A stretch of 8,322 nucleotides of DNA from Rhodoferax sp. (GCA_029865675.1 JARXAU010000035.1:1-8322); one strand, 5' to 3'. Shown: positions 1 to 5,406, counted from the first letter of the stretch. Notes: generated by a model from the letters alone, not told the origin. Numbers and translations are program-made.

Positions 1-1
1 A

Positions 2-1237
2 GCCGGACGCGACTACGAGAACGCGGCAACCGCAGGCTCACCCAAGCACACCGACGCAGCAGCGCCGGGGCCTGGGGCGGGTGACGATTTGTGCTCGCAC
101 CATGAGGAGCCCGCCCCAGGTCCCGGCGCTGCGGGCACAGCAAACGTGCAATCCCTAAAACCGGCCTACACAAAGATCGACTGGCTCACCGTCACCGGCG
201 CCAAGCTCCACAACCTGCAAGACGTCACCGCCCACATTCCCCTGCAACGCTTGGTCGCCATTACCGGCGTCTCGGGTTCCGGCAAATCGACCTTGGCGCG
301 CGACGTGCTGCTGGCCAATGTGCAAATAGGCGTACAAAAGCGCAGCACCAAGGCCGGCCGCGACGCGCTCGATGCTGGCGAAAAAATCCGCTGGACTGGC
401 TGTAGCAGCGTCAGCGGCTTTGAGACCATAGACCGCGTGCTTGAAGTGGACCAAACCCCGATTGGCAAAACCCCGCGCTCCTGCCCGGCCACCTACATCG
501 GCTTTTGGGACACCATCCGCAAACTCTTTGCCGACACCCTAGAGGCCAAGGCGCGCGGCTACGCGGCCAACCGCTTTAGCTTTAACACCGGCGAGGGCCG
601 CTGCCCTGGCTGCGAAGGCCAGGGCATACGCACCATCGGCATGAGCTTTTTGCCCGACGTGAAAGTGCTGTGCGAAACCTGCCGGGGCGCGCGCTTCAAC
701 CCCGAAACCCAGGCGGTCACCTGGCGCGGCAAAAACATTGGCGACGTGCTGCAAATGGAGGTGGACGAAGCGGTCGACTTCTTCGCCGCCATGCCCGTCA
801 TCGCCCACCCGCTGCAGCTACTCAAGGACGTGGGCCTGGGCTACCTCACCCTGGGCCAGCCCTCACCCACGCTCAGTGGTGGTGAGGCGCAGCGCATCAA
901 GCTGGTGACTGAGCTGAGCAAGGTGCGCGACGACATTGGCAAGCGCGGCAACAAGGCGCCCCACACCCTCTATGTGCTGGACGAACCCACTGTGGGCTTG
1001 CATATGGCCGATGTGGAAAAACTCATCCACGTGCTGCACCGCCTGGTGCGCGGCGGCCACAGCGTGGTGGTCATCGAGCACGACTTGGACGTGATTGCCG
1101 AGGCTGACTGGGTGCTCGACCTGGGGCCCGAGGGTGGCAAGGGCGGCGGGCGCGTGGTAGCAGCGGCCACGCCCGAAGATGTGGTGCGCCTGGGAACGCA
1201 CACGGGTGTGGCCTTGGCGGGGGTGTTGGCGCGCTAG
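2..1237 (+). CDS. uvrA: UvrA-family ATPase (excinuclease ABC subunit A-like), C-terminal part, 5' end outside window
   Basis: This is the second ABC half of a UvrA-type DNA-damage recognition ATPase. The frame is open from base 2 with no stop, so the gene begins upstream of the window; the TTG at 89 is probably internal. Numbering from that TTG, I see Walker A (GVSGSGKST, residues 60-68), the conserved stretch IGKTPRSCPATY (about 125-136), a zinc module with cysteines 172, 175, 195 and 198, the signature LSGGEAQR (262-269), Walker B with D-loop (YVLDEPTVGLH, 295-305) and the H-loop histidine 331. The D-loop region reads DEPTVGLH where classical UvrA has DEPTTGLH. The protein could be canonical UvrA, a UvrA2-like paralogue, or the very long tandem-duplicated UvrA known in some Burkholderiales. 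The Ala/Gly/Pro-rich N-terminal linker favours a non-canonical form. UvrA family membership is secure; the subclass is inference. It is convergent with the barrel gene to its right. Confidence 0.9.
   Translation, partial: AGRDYENAATAGSPKHTDAAAPGPGAGDDLCSHHEEPAPGPGAAGTANVQSLKPAYTKIDWLTVTGAKLHNLQDVTAHIPLQRLVAITGVSGSGKSTLARDVLLANVQIGVQKRSTKAGRDALDAGEKIRWTGCSSVSGFETIDRVLEVDQTPIGKTPRSCPATYIGFWDTIRKLFADTLEAKARGYAANRFSFNTGEGRCPGCEGQGIRTIGMSFLPDVKVLCETCRGARFNPETQAVTWRGKNIGDVLQMEVDEAVDFFAAMPVIAHPLQLLKDVGLGYLTLGQPSPTLSGGEAQRIKLVTELSKVRDDIGKRGNKAPHTLYVLDEPTVGLHMADVEKLIHVLHRLVRGGHSVVVIEHDLDVIAEADWVLDLGPEGGKGGGRVVAAATPEDVVRLGTHTGVALAGVLAR
59..132. repeat. Near-perfect 23-bp inverted repeat inside the uvrA-like coding sequence
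   Basis: Arms 59-81 and 110-132 are reverse complements at 22 of 23 positions. The single exception, G70 against T121, would be a G-U pair in RNA. The 28-base spacer contains a smaller hairpin, GTGC-TC-GCAC, at 91-100. Both arms lie in the same reading frame and encode the same peptide, APGPGA, so the palindrome is compatible with translation. As RNA it would fold into a long GC-rich stem within the message. Confidence 0.85.
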
Positions 1238-1261
1238 CGACACCTTGTGCTGGAGCGCCCA

Positions 1262-1277
1262 GCGCACCGGGGTGCGC
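1262..1277. terminator. Possible hairpin terminator between convergent genes
   Basis: GCGCAC (1262-1267) and GTGCGC (1272-1277) form a 6-bp stem with a CGGG loop. It lies in the 45-bp gap between the uvrA-like stop and the stop of the convergent barrel gene. No T run follows on either strand, so it is a weak candidate. Confidence 0.3.
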
Positions 1278-1282
1278 GCAAA

Positions 1283-1954
1283 CTAAAAGTAGGCAATCAA
1301 CCCAATGCCCACATGGTCGGCATTGAACTCTGTGCCCTTGTTGGTGAACGTTTCGCGCACCGCCCGCAGGTTGATGCCCCACGCGGGCTCACCTTCTTCT
1401 GAATGGCGATTCGACTTACCAAACAGATATTGCAGTTCCACCACCGTGCCCGGCGCTGCGCTGTAGCTGCCGGTGTTTGTCAGCGCCGCCAGGGTTCCCG
1501 TACCGGACAGCTCGCCCACCGATTGCCGGGCGCCTAGGCCAATGCGAAGTGCGGGCGTGACGCTGAAGAAACAAGTGACCTCAGACGCCAGTGTGGTGAA
1601 GGTCAGCCCGCCGTCGTAGCTGTAGCCACCCTCGTAGCGCTGGGTGTCAGAGTTGAAGGTGCCCTTCTGATACTGGGTGCTGCCCTCGCGTCCATACGAG
1701 CCGCTGGCACGCAGCGCCACCACTTCGCTAAACCGGTATTCGGCACCTAAGGTGAAAGACCCTAGCCCGCCGCCCGCCGTCAGTTCGACGGGCTGGGTTT
1801 GGCCGGTCTGCCGGTCGGTGACTTGTGTTTTGGCCAGGGTATCGCCGCCAGCGCTAATGCCCAGCGCCAAATAGCCGCGCCATGGCGAACCGTCCGCATG
1901 GGCCACTGCATGGCACGCCACCAAGGCGCCCCAAAAAACAAATTTCTTCAGCAT
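1283..1954 (-). CDS. Exported outer-membrane beta-barrel protein, paralogue of the adjacent gene
   Basis: The 223-aa protein starts with a typical Sec signal peptide: Lys at 3-4, a hydrophobic core, and AHA followed by DG, with likely cleavage after Ala20. The mature chain of about 203 residues is rich in Gly, Thr, Ser and aromatic residues with alternating polarity. It contains LGAEYRFS and ELQYLFG strands and ends in Tyr-Phe, the terminal aromatic residue expected of proteins assembled by the Bam complex. The size fits an 8- to 10-stranded barrel of the OmpA/OmpW size class. AAGGAA at 1962-1967 sits 7 nt before the ATG. The gene follows its paralogue by 43 bp and is probably co-transcribed with it. 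Shared blocks include AHAD-x-SPWR, GGDT, LGAEYR, RQS and QYLF; the clearest difference is a Tyr/Gly-rich segment (YEGGYSYDGG) absent from the paralogue. The specific function is unknown. Confidence 0.75.
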   Translation of the reverse strand: MLKKFVFWGALVACHAVAHADGSPWRGYLALGISAGGDTLAKTQVTDRQTGQTQPVELTAGGGLGSFTLGAEYRFSEVVALRASGSYGREGSTQYQKGTFNSDTQRYEGGYSYDGGLTFTTLASEVTCFFSVTPALRIGLGARQSVGELSGTGTLAALTNTGSYSAAPGTVVELQYLFGKSNRHSEEGEPAWGINLRAVRETFTNKGTEFNADHVGIGLIAYF

Positions 1955-1997
1955 AGATGGGTTCCTTTTTAAAAGTGGATAGGACCTTGACGATCTC

Positions 1998-2606
1998 TTA
2001 AAAGTACAGCGCCAGCCCCACCTCGTAGTGGTCGCCGTTCATGGTCAGGTCGTTGCGCTGGAAGGATTCGCTCACGAAGCGCAACGTTACCCCAACCTGG
2101 GGCTGGCGGCTTTTCGGGCGCGCAGTATCGTTAGAAAAAAGGTACTGCGCCTCGATCACGGCCCCGTTTTTGCCGGTATATGCCCCTATGGACGGCATGT
2201 TTTCTGCCAACCCAGTGCCTTGCATCACGGCGGTGGACTGTCGAACGCCTATGCCGAGTCGCAAAGCGTCGGTCAGGAAAAAAAGGCCCATGGCTTCGGT
2301 GGACGTGGTGGTGAAGGTCGCGCTTGCGTTGTAGCCCATCGGATCGGTGACCATGCGCCCCAGGCTGCCGCGCAAAGAAAGTGTCGACGAAAGGCGATAC
2401 TCCGCGCCCAATCGCAGTGGGATGCCTGTTCCTGGTTTGATCTCAAATGGCGTGACTTTATTGGTCTCGTCTTCGATGAGTCTTCCATTGAACACCGTGT
2501 CTCCGCCCGTCGCCGTTCCCCCCGCTGCATAGAGGCGCCAGGGCGAATCATCCGCGTGCGCCACTATGCATGCCAGCAAGCATGCGCTGGTGAAGAAAGT
2601 TTTCAT
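1998..2606 (-). CDS. Exported outer-membrane beta-barrel protein, first gene of tandem pair
   Basis: I chose the ATG at 2606, giving 202 aa. It follows a GGAG motif by 4 nt and begins with a clean signal peptide (MKTFFTSACLLACIVAHA, likely cut after Ala18). The frame is open up to 2684, but that extension would bury the signal peptide. The mature protein of about 184 residues begins DDSPWRLYAAGG, shows LGAEYRLS, ALRLGIGVRQS and EAQYLF segments, and ends in LALYF, all consistent with a small beta-barrel with C-terminal Phe. It is clearly homologous to the downstream gene, but shorter by one loop and diverged in the middle. The two probably arose by tandem duplication. The gene is divergent from the amidohydrolase gene on its right, with a 137-bp shared upstream region. 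The ligand or role cannot be read from the sequence. Confidence 0.75.
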   Translation of the reverse strand: MKTFFTSACLLACIVAHADDSPWRLYAAGGTATGGDTVFNGRLIEDETNKVTPFEIKPGTGIPLRLGAEYRLSSTLSLRGSLGRMVTDPMGYNASATFTTTSTEAMGLFFLTDALRLGIGVRQSTAVMQGTGLAENMPSIGAYTGKNGAVIEAQYLFSNDTARPKSRQPQVGVTLRFVSESFQRNDLTMNGDHYEVGLALYF

Positions 2607-2679
2607 AATGCTCCATTCACTCAAAGTAAAAATTATTGTTACATGAATGGCATGGGTATTTTTGCCCTGCTTTGTCAAG

Positions 2680-2710
2680 AACATGGAATGTTGGTGTGCC
2701 CACTATGGGC
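2680..2710. promoter_or_regulatory. Two adjacent 13-bp inverted repeats in the divergent intergenic region
   Basis: AACAT-GGA-ATGTT (2680-2692) and GCCCA-CTA-TGGGC (2698-2710) are both perfect 5-3-5 inverted repeats. Their centres are 18 bp apart. The half-site sequences differ, so they need not bind the same protein. They lie between the divergently transcribed barrel pair and the amidohydrolase gene, and overlap the possible promoter of the latter. An operator role is inference. Confidence 0.3.
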
Positions 2711-2719
2711 CTGTAAGCT
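2691..2719 (+). promoter_or_regulatory. Possible sigma-70 promoter for the amidohydrolase operon
   Basis: TTGGTG (2691-2696) and TAAGCT (2714-2719) are separated by 17 bp, and TG directly precedes the second hexamer. The match to consensus is modest. It would start a transcript roughly 20 nt before the ATG at 2744. Confidence 0.25.
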
Positions 2720-2743
2720 CCCGAAACACCAAACTCCCCACCC

Positions 2744-3778
2744 ATGATCACTTTTTCTAACCCCCATCACGCCCTGCACCAAGGCCAGTTTGAGATGTTC
2801 CGTGGCGCCCTCGTCCCGTGCCACGAAGTGCCCGCCCGCGCTGACCAGGTACTGGCAGAGCTGCAGCGACGCCAGTTGGGCGAGGTGCTAGCCCCGCAGC
2901 CCTTTGGCGCCGCCGTGCTGGAATCCATCCACAGCCCGCGCTATCTAAAGTTCCTAGAAACTGCTTGGAGCCAATGGGTGGCCATCGACCCGGCTAATGC
3001 CGCGCACGACGCGCTGCCCAGTGTTTGGCCCACGCGCAGTTTTCGCACCGACATTGAGCCCGACAACTTTGCCGCCCGCATGGGCCTGTATTCGTTTGAC
3101 GCTGGCACGCCGCTCACCTCTGGCACCTGGCTGGCTGCGCGGGCGGGCGCTGAATGCGCCTTGAGCGCGGCGCAGCAGGTAGCCCTTAGCGCACGCGCCG
3201 CCTTCGCCCTGAGCCGCCCGCCCGGCCACCACGCGGGGGCGGACTTTTTTGGCGGCTATTGCTTTATCAACAACGCCGCCTTGGCCGCGCAGCATCTGCG
3301 CAACACCGGCCTGGCCCGCGTGGCGGTGCTGGACGTGGACTACCACCACGGCAACGGCACGCAGGCCATTTTTTACGAGCGCCCCGACGTGTTCTTTGCC
3401 AGCCTGCACGGCGACCCGCGTACCGAATACCCCTTCTTTTTGGGCCACGCCGACGAGACCGGCGCCGGCGCAGGCCTGGGCGCCAACCTCAACCTGCCCC
3501 TGCCGCGTGGTACCGATTTCGTGCGTTGGTCGCAAGCACTAAACGTAGCGCTGGCGGCGATTAAGCGCTTTGGCGCACAGGCGCTGGTGGTGTCCTTGGG
3601 CGTAGACACCTTTGCGGGTGACCCGATATCTGGCTTTGCGCTGCAAAGCGACGATTACCTGCGTATGGGCGAACGCCTGGCGGCTGTGGGCTTGCCTACG
3701 GCGTTGGTGTTTGAAGGCGGCTACGCCGTGGACGCGGTAGGGGTGAATGTGGTGAACGTGCTGGAAGGGTTTGCATAA
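2744..3778 (+). CDS. Acetylpolyamine amidohydrolase (histone deacetylase superfamily)
   Basis: This 344-aa zinc hydrolase probably removes acetyl groups from acetylated polyamines in the cytoplasm. As recalled, it aligns nearly end to end with the 341-aa Mycoplana ramosa acetylpolyamine amidohydrolase. Shared features include the opening I-F-S, the RPPGHHAG block, FGGYCFINNAA, LDVDYHHGNGTQ-IFYER, FFASLHGDP and SLGVDTF-DPI. Expected active-site residues are all present: the His pair at 162-163, zinc ligands Asp199, His201 and Asp288, and the transition-state Tyr327 in EGGY. The HGDP motif and the extended N-terminal region favour this class over acetoin-utilisation (AcuC-like) deacetylases. 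No clear Shine-Dalgarno precedes the ATG, but the start fits the family N-terminus. The glutathione transferase gene follows by 28 bp on the same strand. The substrate is inferred from family resemblance; other small N-acetyl amides are possible. Confidence 0.9.
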   Translation: MITFSNPHHALHQGQFEMFRGALVPCHEVPARADQVLAELQRRQLGEVLAPQPFGAAVLESIHSPRYLKFLETAWSQWVAIDPANAAHDALPSVWPTRSFRTDIEPDNFAARMGLYSFDAGTPLTSGTWLAARAGAECALSAAQQVALSARAAFALSRPPGHHAGADFFGGYCFINNAALAAQHLRNTGLARVAVLDVDYHHGNGTQAIFYERPDVFFASLHGDPRTEYPFFLGHADETGAGAGLGANLNLPLPRGTDFVRWSQALNVALAAIKRFGAQALVVSLGVDTFAGDPISGFALQSDDYLRMGERLAAVGLPTALVFEGGYAVDAVGVNVVNVLEGFA

Positions 3779-3806
3779 TGATCTCCATTTAGGCAAAGGA
3801 AAAACC

Positions 3807-4466
3807 ATGCTCAAACTCCACTACCACCCCAGCGATGCCAGCTTGATGCCCCACATCCTGCTCGAAGAACTGGGCGTTCCCTTCGCGCTGCAACTGGTGG
3901 ACCGCGCCAATAACGCGCAGAAATCTGCCGCCTATCTCCAGCTCAACCCCAACGGGCTTATTCCCGTGCTGGAAGACGGCGCGCTGGTGGTGTACGAAAC
4001 CCCGGCCATCCTGTTGCACCTGGCCGACACACACCCCAACGCCTATTTGGTACCCAGCCTGGGCAGTCCGGCGCGCGCACTTTGCTACCAGTGGCTGGCC
4101 TGGCTGTCCAACACCTTGCACGCTGATTTGCGGCAATACCTTCATCCCGAACGCTATGTGGACAAAGCAATGGAAGCTGATTTCCGCGCACGCGCTGAAG
4201 CGCGTATTGCGCCGATGCTGGATCAATTGGTGGCACAACTGCAAAAAAGCGCTGGCCCCTGGCTGCTAGGCAAGGACTACAGCGCGGCCGATTGCATGGC
4301 ATTTGTGCTGTGCTGCTGGACGCGCAACTTTGCACGCCCGGCCAGTAGCCTGCCTGCGCTGGGCGCCTACCTGGCGCGCATGCGCCAGAGGCCTGCGGTG
4401 CAGCGCGCGGTGGCTACCGAAAAGTTGCCAGAGACTTTTTTTACAGCAACGCTCAGGGACGCTTAG
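3807..4466 (+). CDS. Glutathione S-transferase family protein
   Basis: This 219-aa protein has the two-domain cytosolic GST layout. The thioredoxin-like N-terminal domain (about 1-78) shows NPNGLIPVLEDG (47-58) and the glutathione-contacting YETPAILLHLAD (63-74), with ET replacing the usual ES. The helical C-terminal domain (about 85-219) carries the hydrophobic-staple motif SAADCMAF (159-166). Ser12, in SDASLMPHILLEE, occupies the position of the catalytic Ser/Cys in bacterial beta-like GSTs, which is inference from alignment by eye. I chose the ATG at 3807 because AAAGGA (3795-3800) sits 6 nt upstream; the frame is open further upstream to a TTG that overlaps the preceding gene and lacks family support. 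The 28-bp spacing suggests co-transcription with the amidohydrolase. The physiological substrate is unknown; such GSTs conjugate or reduce electrophiles and peroxides. Confidence 0.88.
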   Translation: MLKLHYHPSDASLMPHILLEELGVPFALQLVDRANNAQKSAAYLQLNPNGLIPVLEDGALVVYETPAILLHLADTHPNAYLVPSLGSPARALCYQWLAWLSNTLHADLRQYLHPERYVDKAMEADFRARAEARIAPMLDQLVAQLQKSAGPWLLGKDYSAADCMAFVLCCWTRNFARPASSLPALGAYLARMRQRPAVQRAVATEKLPETFFTATLRDA

Positions 4467-4480
4467 CGGTTCGCTGAAGC
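4461..4480 (+). terminator. Possible terminator hairpin at the end of the GST gene
   Basis: GCTTAGCG (4461-4468) pairs with CGCT-G-AAGC (4472-4480), giving 8 bp with one bulged G and a GTT loop. It overlaps the GST stop codon and is followed by TTGTTG, a poor T tract. It could separate the amidohydrolase-GST transcript from the toxin-antitoxin locus. Confidence 0.35.
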
Positions 4481-4522
4481 TTGTTGAACGCCATTGGCGT
4501 CTAACGCGTATCCACTATGTTG

Positions 4523-4534
4523 TTGTATCTACAA
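4523..4534. promoter_or_regulatory. Palindromic operator candidate before the brnT remnant
   Basis: TTGTA-TC-TACAA is a perfect 5-bp inverted repeat whose right arm begins a TACAAT hexamer (4530-4535) resembling a -10 box. It ends 6 bp before the GTG at 4541. BrnA-type antitoxins are known to repress their own promoter together with BrnT, so this is a plausible BrnA site. That assignment is inference from position and symmetry. Confidence 0.4.
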
Positions 4535-4540
4535 TAACCC

Positions 4541-4815
4541 GTGAAAATCACCTTCGATCCCCCAGGCGCGATGCGGCCCTGGCCGAGCGTGGGTTGAACT
4601 TTCAAGACGCCATTTTGGTTTTCGCAGGTGTCACGCTGGAAGTAGAAGACATGCGCAGGGACTATGGCGAAACGCGCATGCTCTGCTTCGGTAGTTTAGA
4701 AGGTCGAATAGTGCTTGTCTGGTAGGCACCGCGTGGCGCGGATCGCCATGTTTTCAGCATGAGGAAAGCCAATGACCGCGAACAGAGGCGCATCGCGCCG
4801 CTCCTTGACGTCTGA
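4541..4815 (+). pseudogene. brnT: BrnT-family ribonuclease toxin, broken by a frameshift and a nonsense codon
   Basis: An intact BrnT would read from GTG 4541 to TGA 4813-4815, about 91 codons, the usual length. The start encodes V-K-I-T-F-D-P, matching the family's MKITFDP-like opening. A run of five C (4559-4563) then puts it out of frame, with a stop at 4595. One added C restores RRDAALAERGLNF, DAILVFAG, VEDMRRDYGETRM and LEGRIVLVW, all recognisable BrnT blocks. A TAG at 4723-4725 interrupts that frame where a residue such as Tyr is expected. Beyond it the same frame continues APRGADRHVFSMRKANDRE, the conserved C-terminal block, overlapping the start of brnA by 44 bp as in normal brnTA pairs. 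With two independent lesions the RelE-like toxin is almost certainly not made. No Shine-Dalgarno precedes the GTG, and the nearby TACAAT would allow a nearly leaderless transcript. A sequencing error could explain the C run but not readily the TAG. Confidence 0.8.
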
Positions 4816-5047
4816 CCTAGCCCGGGTGGATGCGCATACCGTAGCACCCGAGGAATACGAAGATTTGCCCGAACTCACCGACGAGATGCTGGTGCGGGCA
4901 AGCGTCAACAAAGGCGGCAGACCCGTGTCAGCCAACCCCCGTCAGTTGATTTCTTTGCGATTGCCCGCCGATGTGATCGCGCTATGGAAGGCTACCGGGC
5001 CAGGGTGGCAGACGCGCATGGCGGAGCGCTTGAGCAAAGTGGGGTAG
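4772..5047 (+). CDS. brnA: BrnA-family antitoxin
   Basis: This 91-aa protein matches the BrnA antitoxin family. The acidic central segment, YEDLPELTDEML (about 29-40), is followed by the hallmark KGGRPVSANPRQLISLRLP and then ADVIALWKATGPGWQTRM, which form the ribbon-helix-helix DNA-binding region. The ATG at 4772 is preceded by AGGA at 4762-4765, 6 nt away. The start lies inside the 3' end of the toxin reading frame, as is usual for brnTA operons. In the family, BrnA neutralises the BrnT ribonuclease and represses the shared promoter. Here the toxin gene is disrupted, so BrnA may persist as an orphan repressor, as protection against BrnT encoded elsewhere, or as a recent relic. The reading frame itself shows no damage. 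Confidence 0.88.
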   Translation: MTANRGASRRSLTSDLARVDAHTVAPEEYEDLPELTDEMLVRASVNKGGRPVSANPRQLISLRLPADVIALWKATGPGWQTRMAERLSKVG

Positions 5048-5058
5048 GTCGCGACCGG

Positions 5059-5073
5059 CGCCCCGGCGGGGCG
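5059..5073 (+). terminator. GC-rich hairpin just after brnA
   Basis: CGCCCC (5059-5064) and GGGGCG (5068-5073) form a 6-bp all-GC stem with a GGC loop, starting 12 nt after the brnA stop. The following GGAGTTTGT gives only a weak T tract. A terminator for brnA is plausible. Confidence 0.4.
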
Positions 5074-5103
5074 GAGTTTGTCCCCCTATCTCCTCGGCCT
5101 CCT

Positions 5104-5158
5104 TTCCACCCCAGCTAGGGCACCACCGGGACCTGCCCTTTGGCTAAAGGCGGTGGAA
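5104..5158. other. Nested stem-loop in the gene-free stretch
   Basis: TTCCACC (5104-5110) pairs with GGTGGAA (5152-5158). Inside it, AGGGCA (5117-5122) pairs with TGCCCT (5134-5139), leaving an 11-base loop. The two stems are coaxially nested and separated by internal loops, which looks more like a folded RNA than a terminator. No T run follows on either strand. Confidence 0.35.
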
Positions 5159-5173
5159 GTTGGTAGCGACAGC

Positions 5174-5224
5174 GCCTAGCCGGGAATTTTCCCAAATCGG
5201 GAATTTTCCCAAATGCCACTAGGC
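5174..5224. repeat. 17-bp perfect tandem repeat with palindromic core, flanked by a 6-bp inverted repeat
   Basis: The 17-mer CGGGAATTTTCCCAAAT occurs twice head to tail, at 5181-5197 and 5198-5214, without a mismatch. Each copy contains the inverted repeat GGGAA-TT-TTCCC. The pair is enclosed by GCCTAG (5174-5179) and CTAGGC (5219-5224), which are reverse complements. The element could fold as one outer stem with two inner hairpins. It lies between the 3' ends of convergent genes, where a promoter operator is not expected. Confidence 0.7.
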
Positions 5225-5237
5225 CCAAACCCCGAAA

Positions 5238-5254
5238 GCCGTCGCGGCGACGGC
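5238..5254. other. 7-bp GC-rich hairpin
   Basis: GCCGTCG (5238-5244) and CGACGGC (5248-5254) form a perfect stem with a CGG loop. It is one of several hairpins in the stretch 5048-5406; no T run follows. Confidence 0.35.
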
Positions 5255-5342
5255 GCCGTTCCTAGACCTCGCAGGCGTACCCACGGGAACCACGTCAGTA
5301 GTAGCCCAGCCGACGCGACGAAACCAAATTCGGCTGTTGGCC

Positions 5343-5369
5343 CCCCTCTCGCCCGCTGGGCGAGTGGGG
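5343..5369. terminator. Possible bidirectional terminator hairpin downstream of the transporter gene
   Basis: CTCGCCC (5348-5354) pairs with GGGCGAG (5358-5364) around a GCT loop. After one T-T mismatch the stem continues as CCCC (5343-5346) with GGGG (5366-5369). It lies about 38 bp past the transporter stop on the minus strand. The stem is strong, but no T run follows in either direction. Confidence 0.35.
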
Positions 5370-5406
5370 TTGGGGGAGAGTGGGCAATAAAGCTAGACCG
5401 TTTAAA

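Larger units (their letters stand above)
5048..5406. other. 359-bp gene-free convergent intergenic region
   Basis: No credible gene lies here. The one open frame crossing it (5213-5554) has a low-complexity translation and runs antisense into the transporter gene. The stretch holds hairpins at 5059-5073, 5104-5158, 5238-5254 and 5343-5369, plus the tandem repeat element at 5174-5224. It separates brnA (plus strand) from the transporter (minus strand), so it is the 3' side of both. A small RNA, a remnant of a mobile element or a boundary of the toxin-antitoxin insertion are all possible; none is shown by the sequence. Confidence 0.6.

Noticed and set aside
2673..2678. Consensus TTGACA on the minus strand upstream of the barrel pair
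   Set aside because: No acceptable -10 hexamer lies 16-18 bp downstream; the nearest, AATAAT, is 35 bp away. It is not listed as a promoter.
2028..2747. 239-codon open frame on the plus strand opposite the first barrel gene
   Set aside because: It is antisense to a gene with signal peptide and barrel features. Its translation shows no recognisable domain and a composition typical of a shadow frame in GC-rich DNA.
4488..4500. ACGCC-ATT-GGCGT inverted repeat before the toxin remnant
   Set aside because: It is a perfect 5-3-5 repeat but lies upstream of the likely promoter and close to the GST terminator hairpin. Alone it is not distinguishable from chance.
4483..4505. GTTGAAC and GTCTAAC resembling integron attC core motifs (GTTRRRY and RYYYAAC)
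   Set aside because: They occur in the wrong order and too close together for an attC site, with no matching partner at a suitable distance. GCCTAGC at 5174 also fails the RYYYAAC consensus.
5182..5193. GGGAATTTTCCC resembling a eukaryotic kappa-B site
   Set aside because: The surrounding genes are plainly bacterial, so the resemblance is coincidental.
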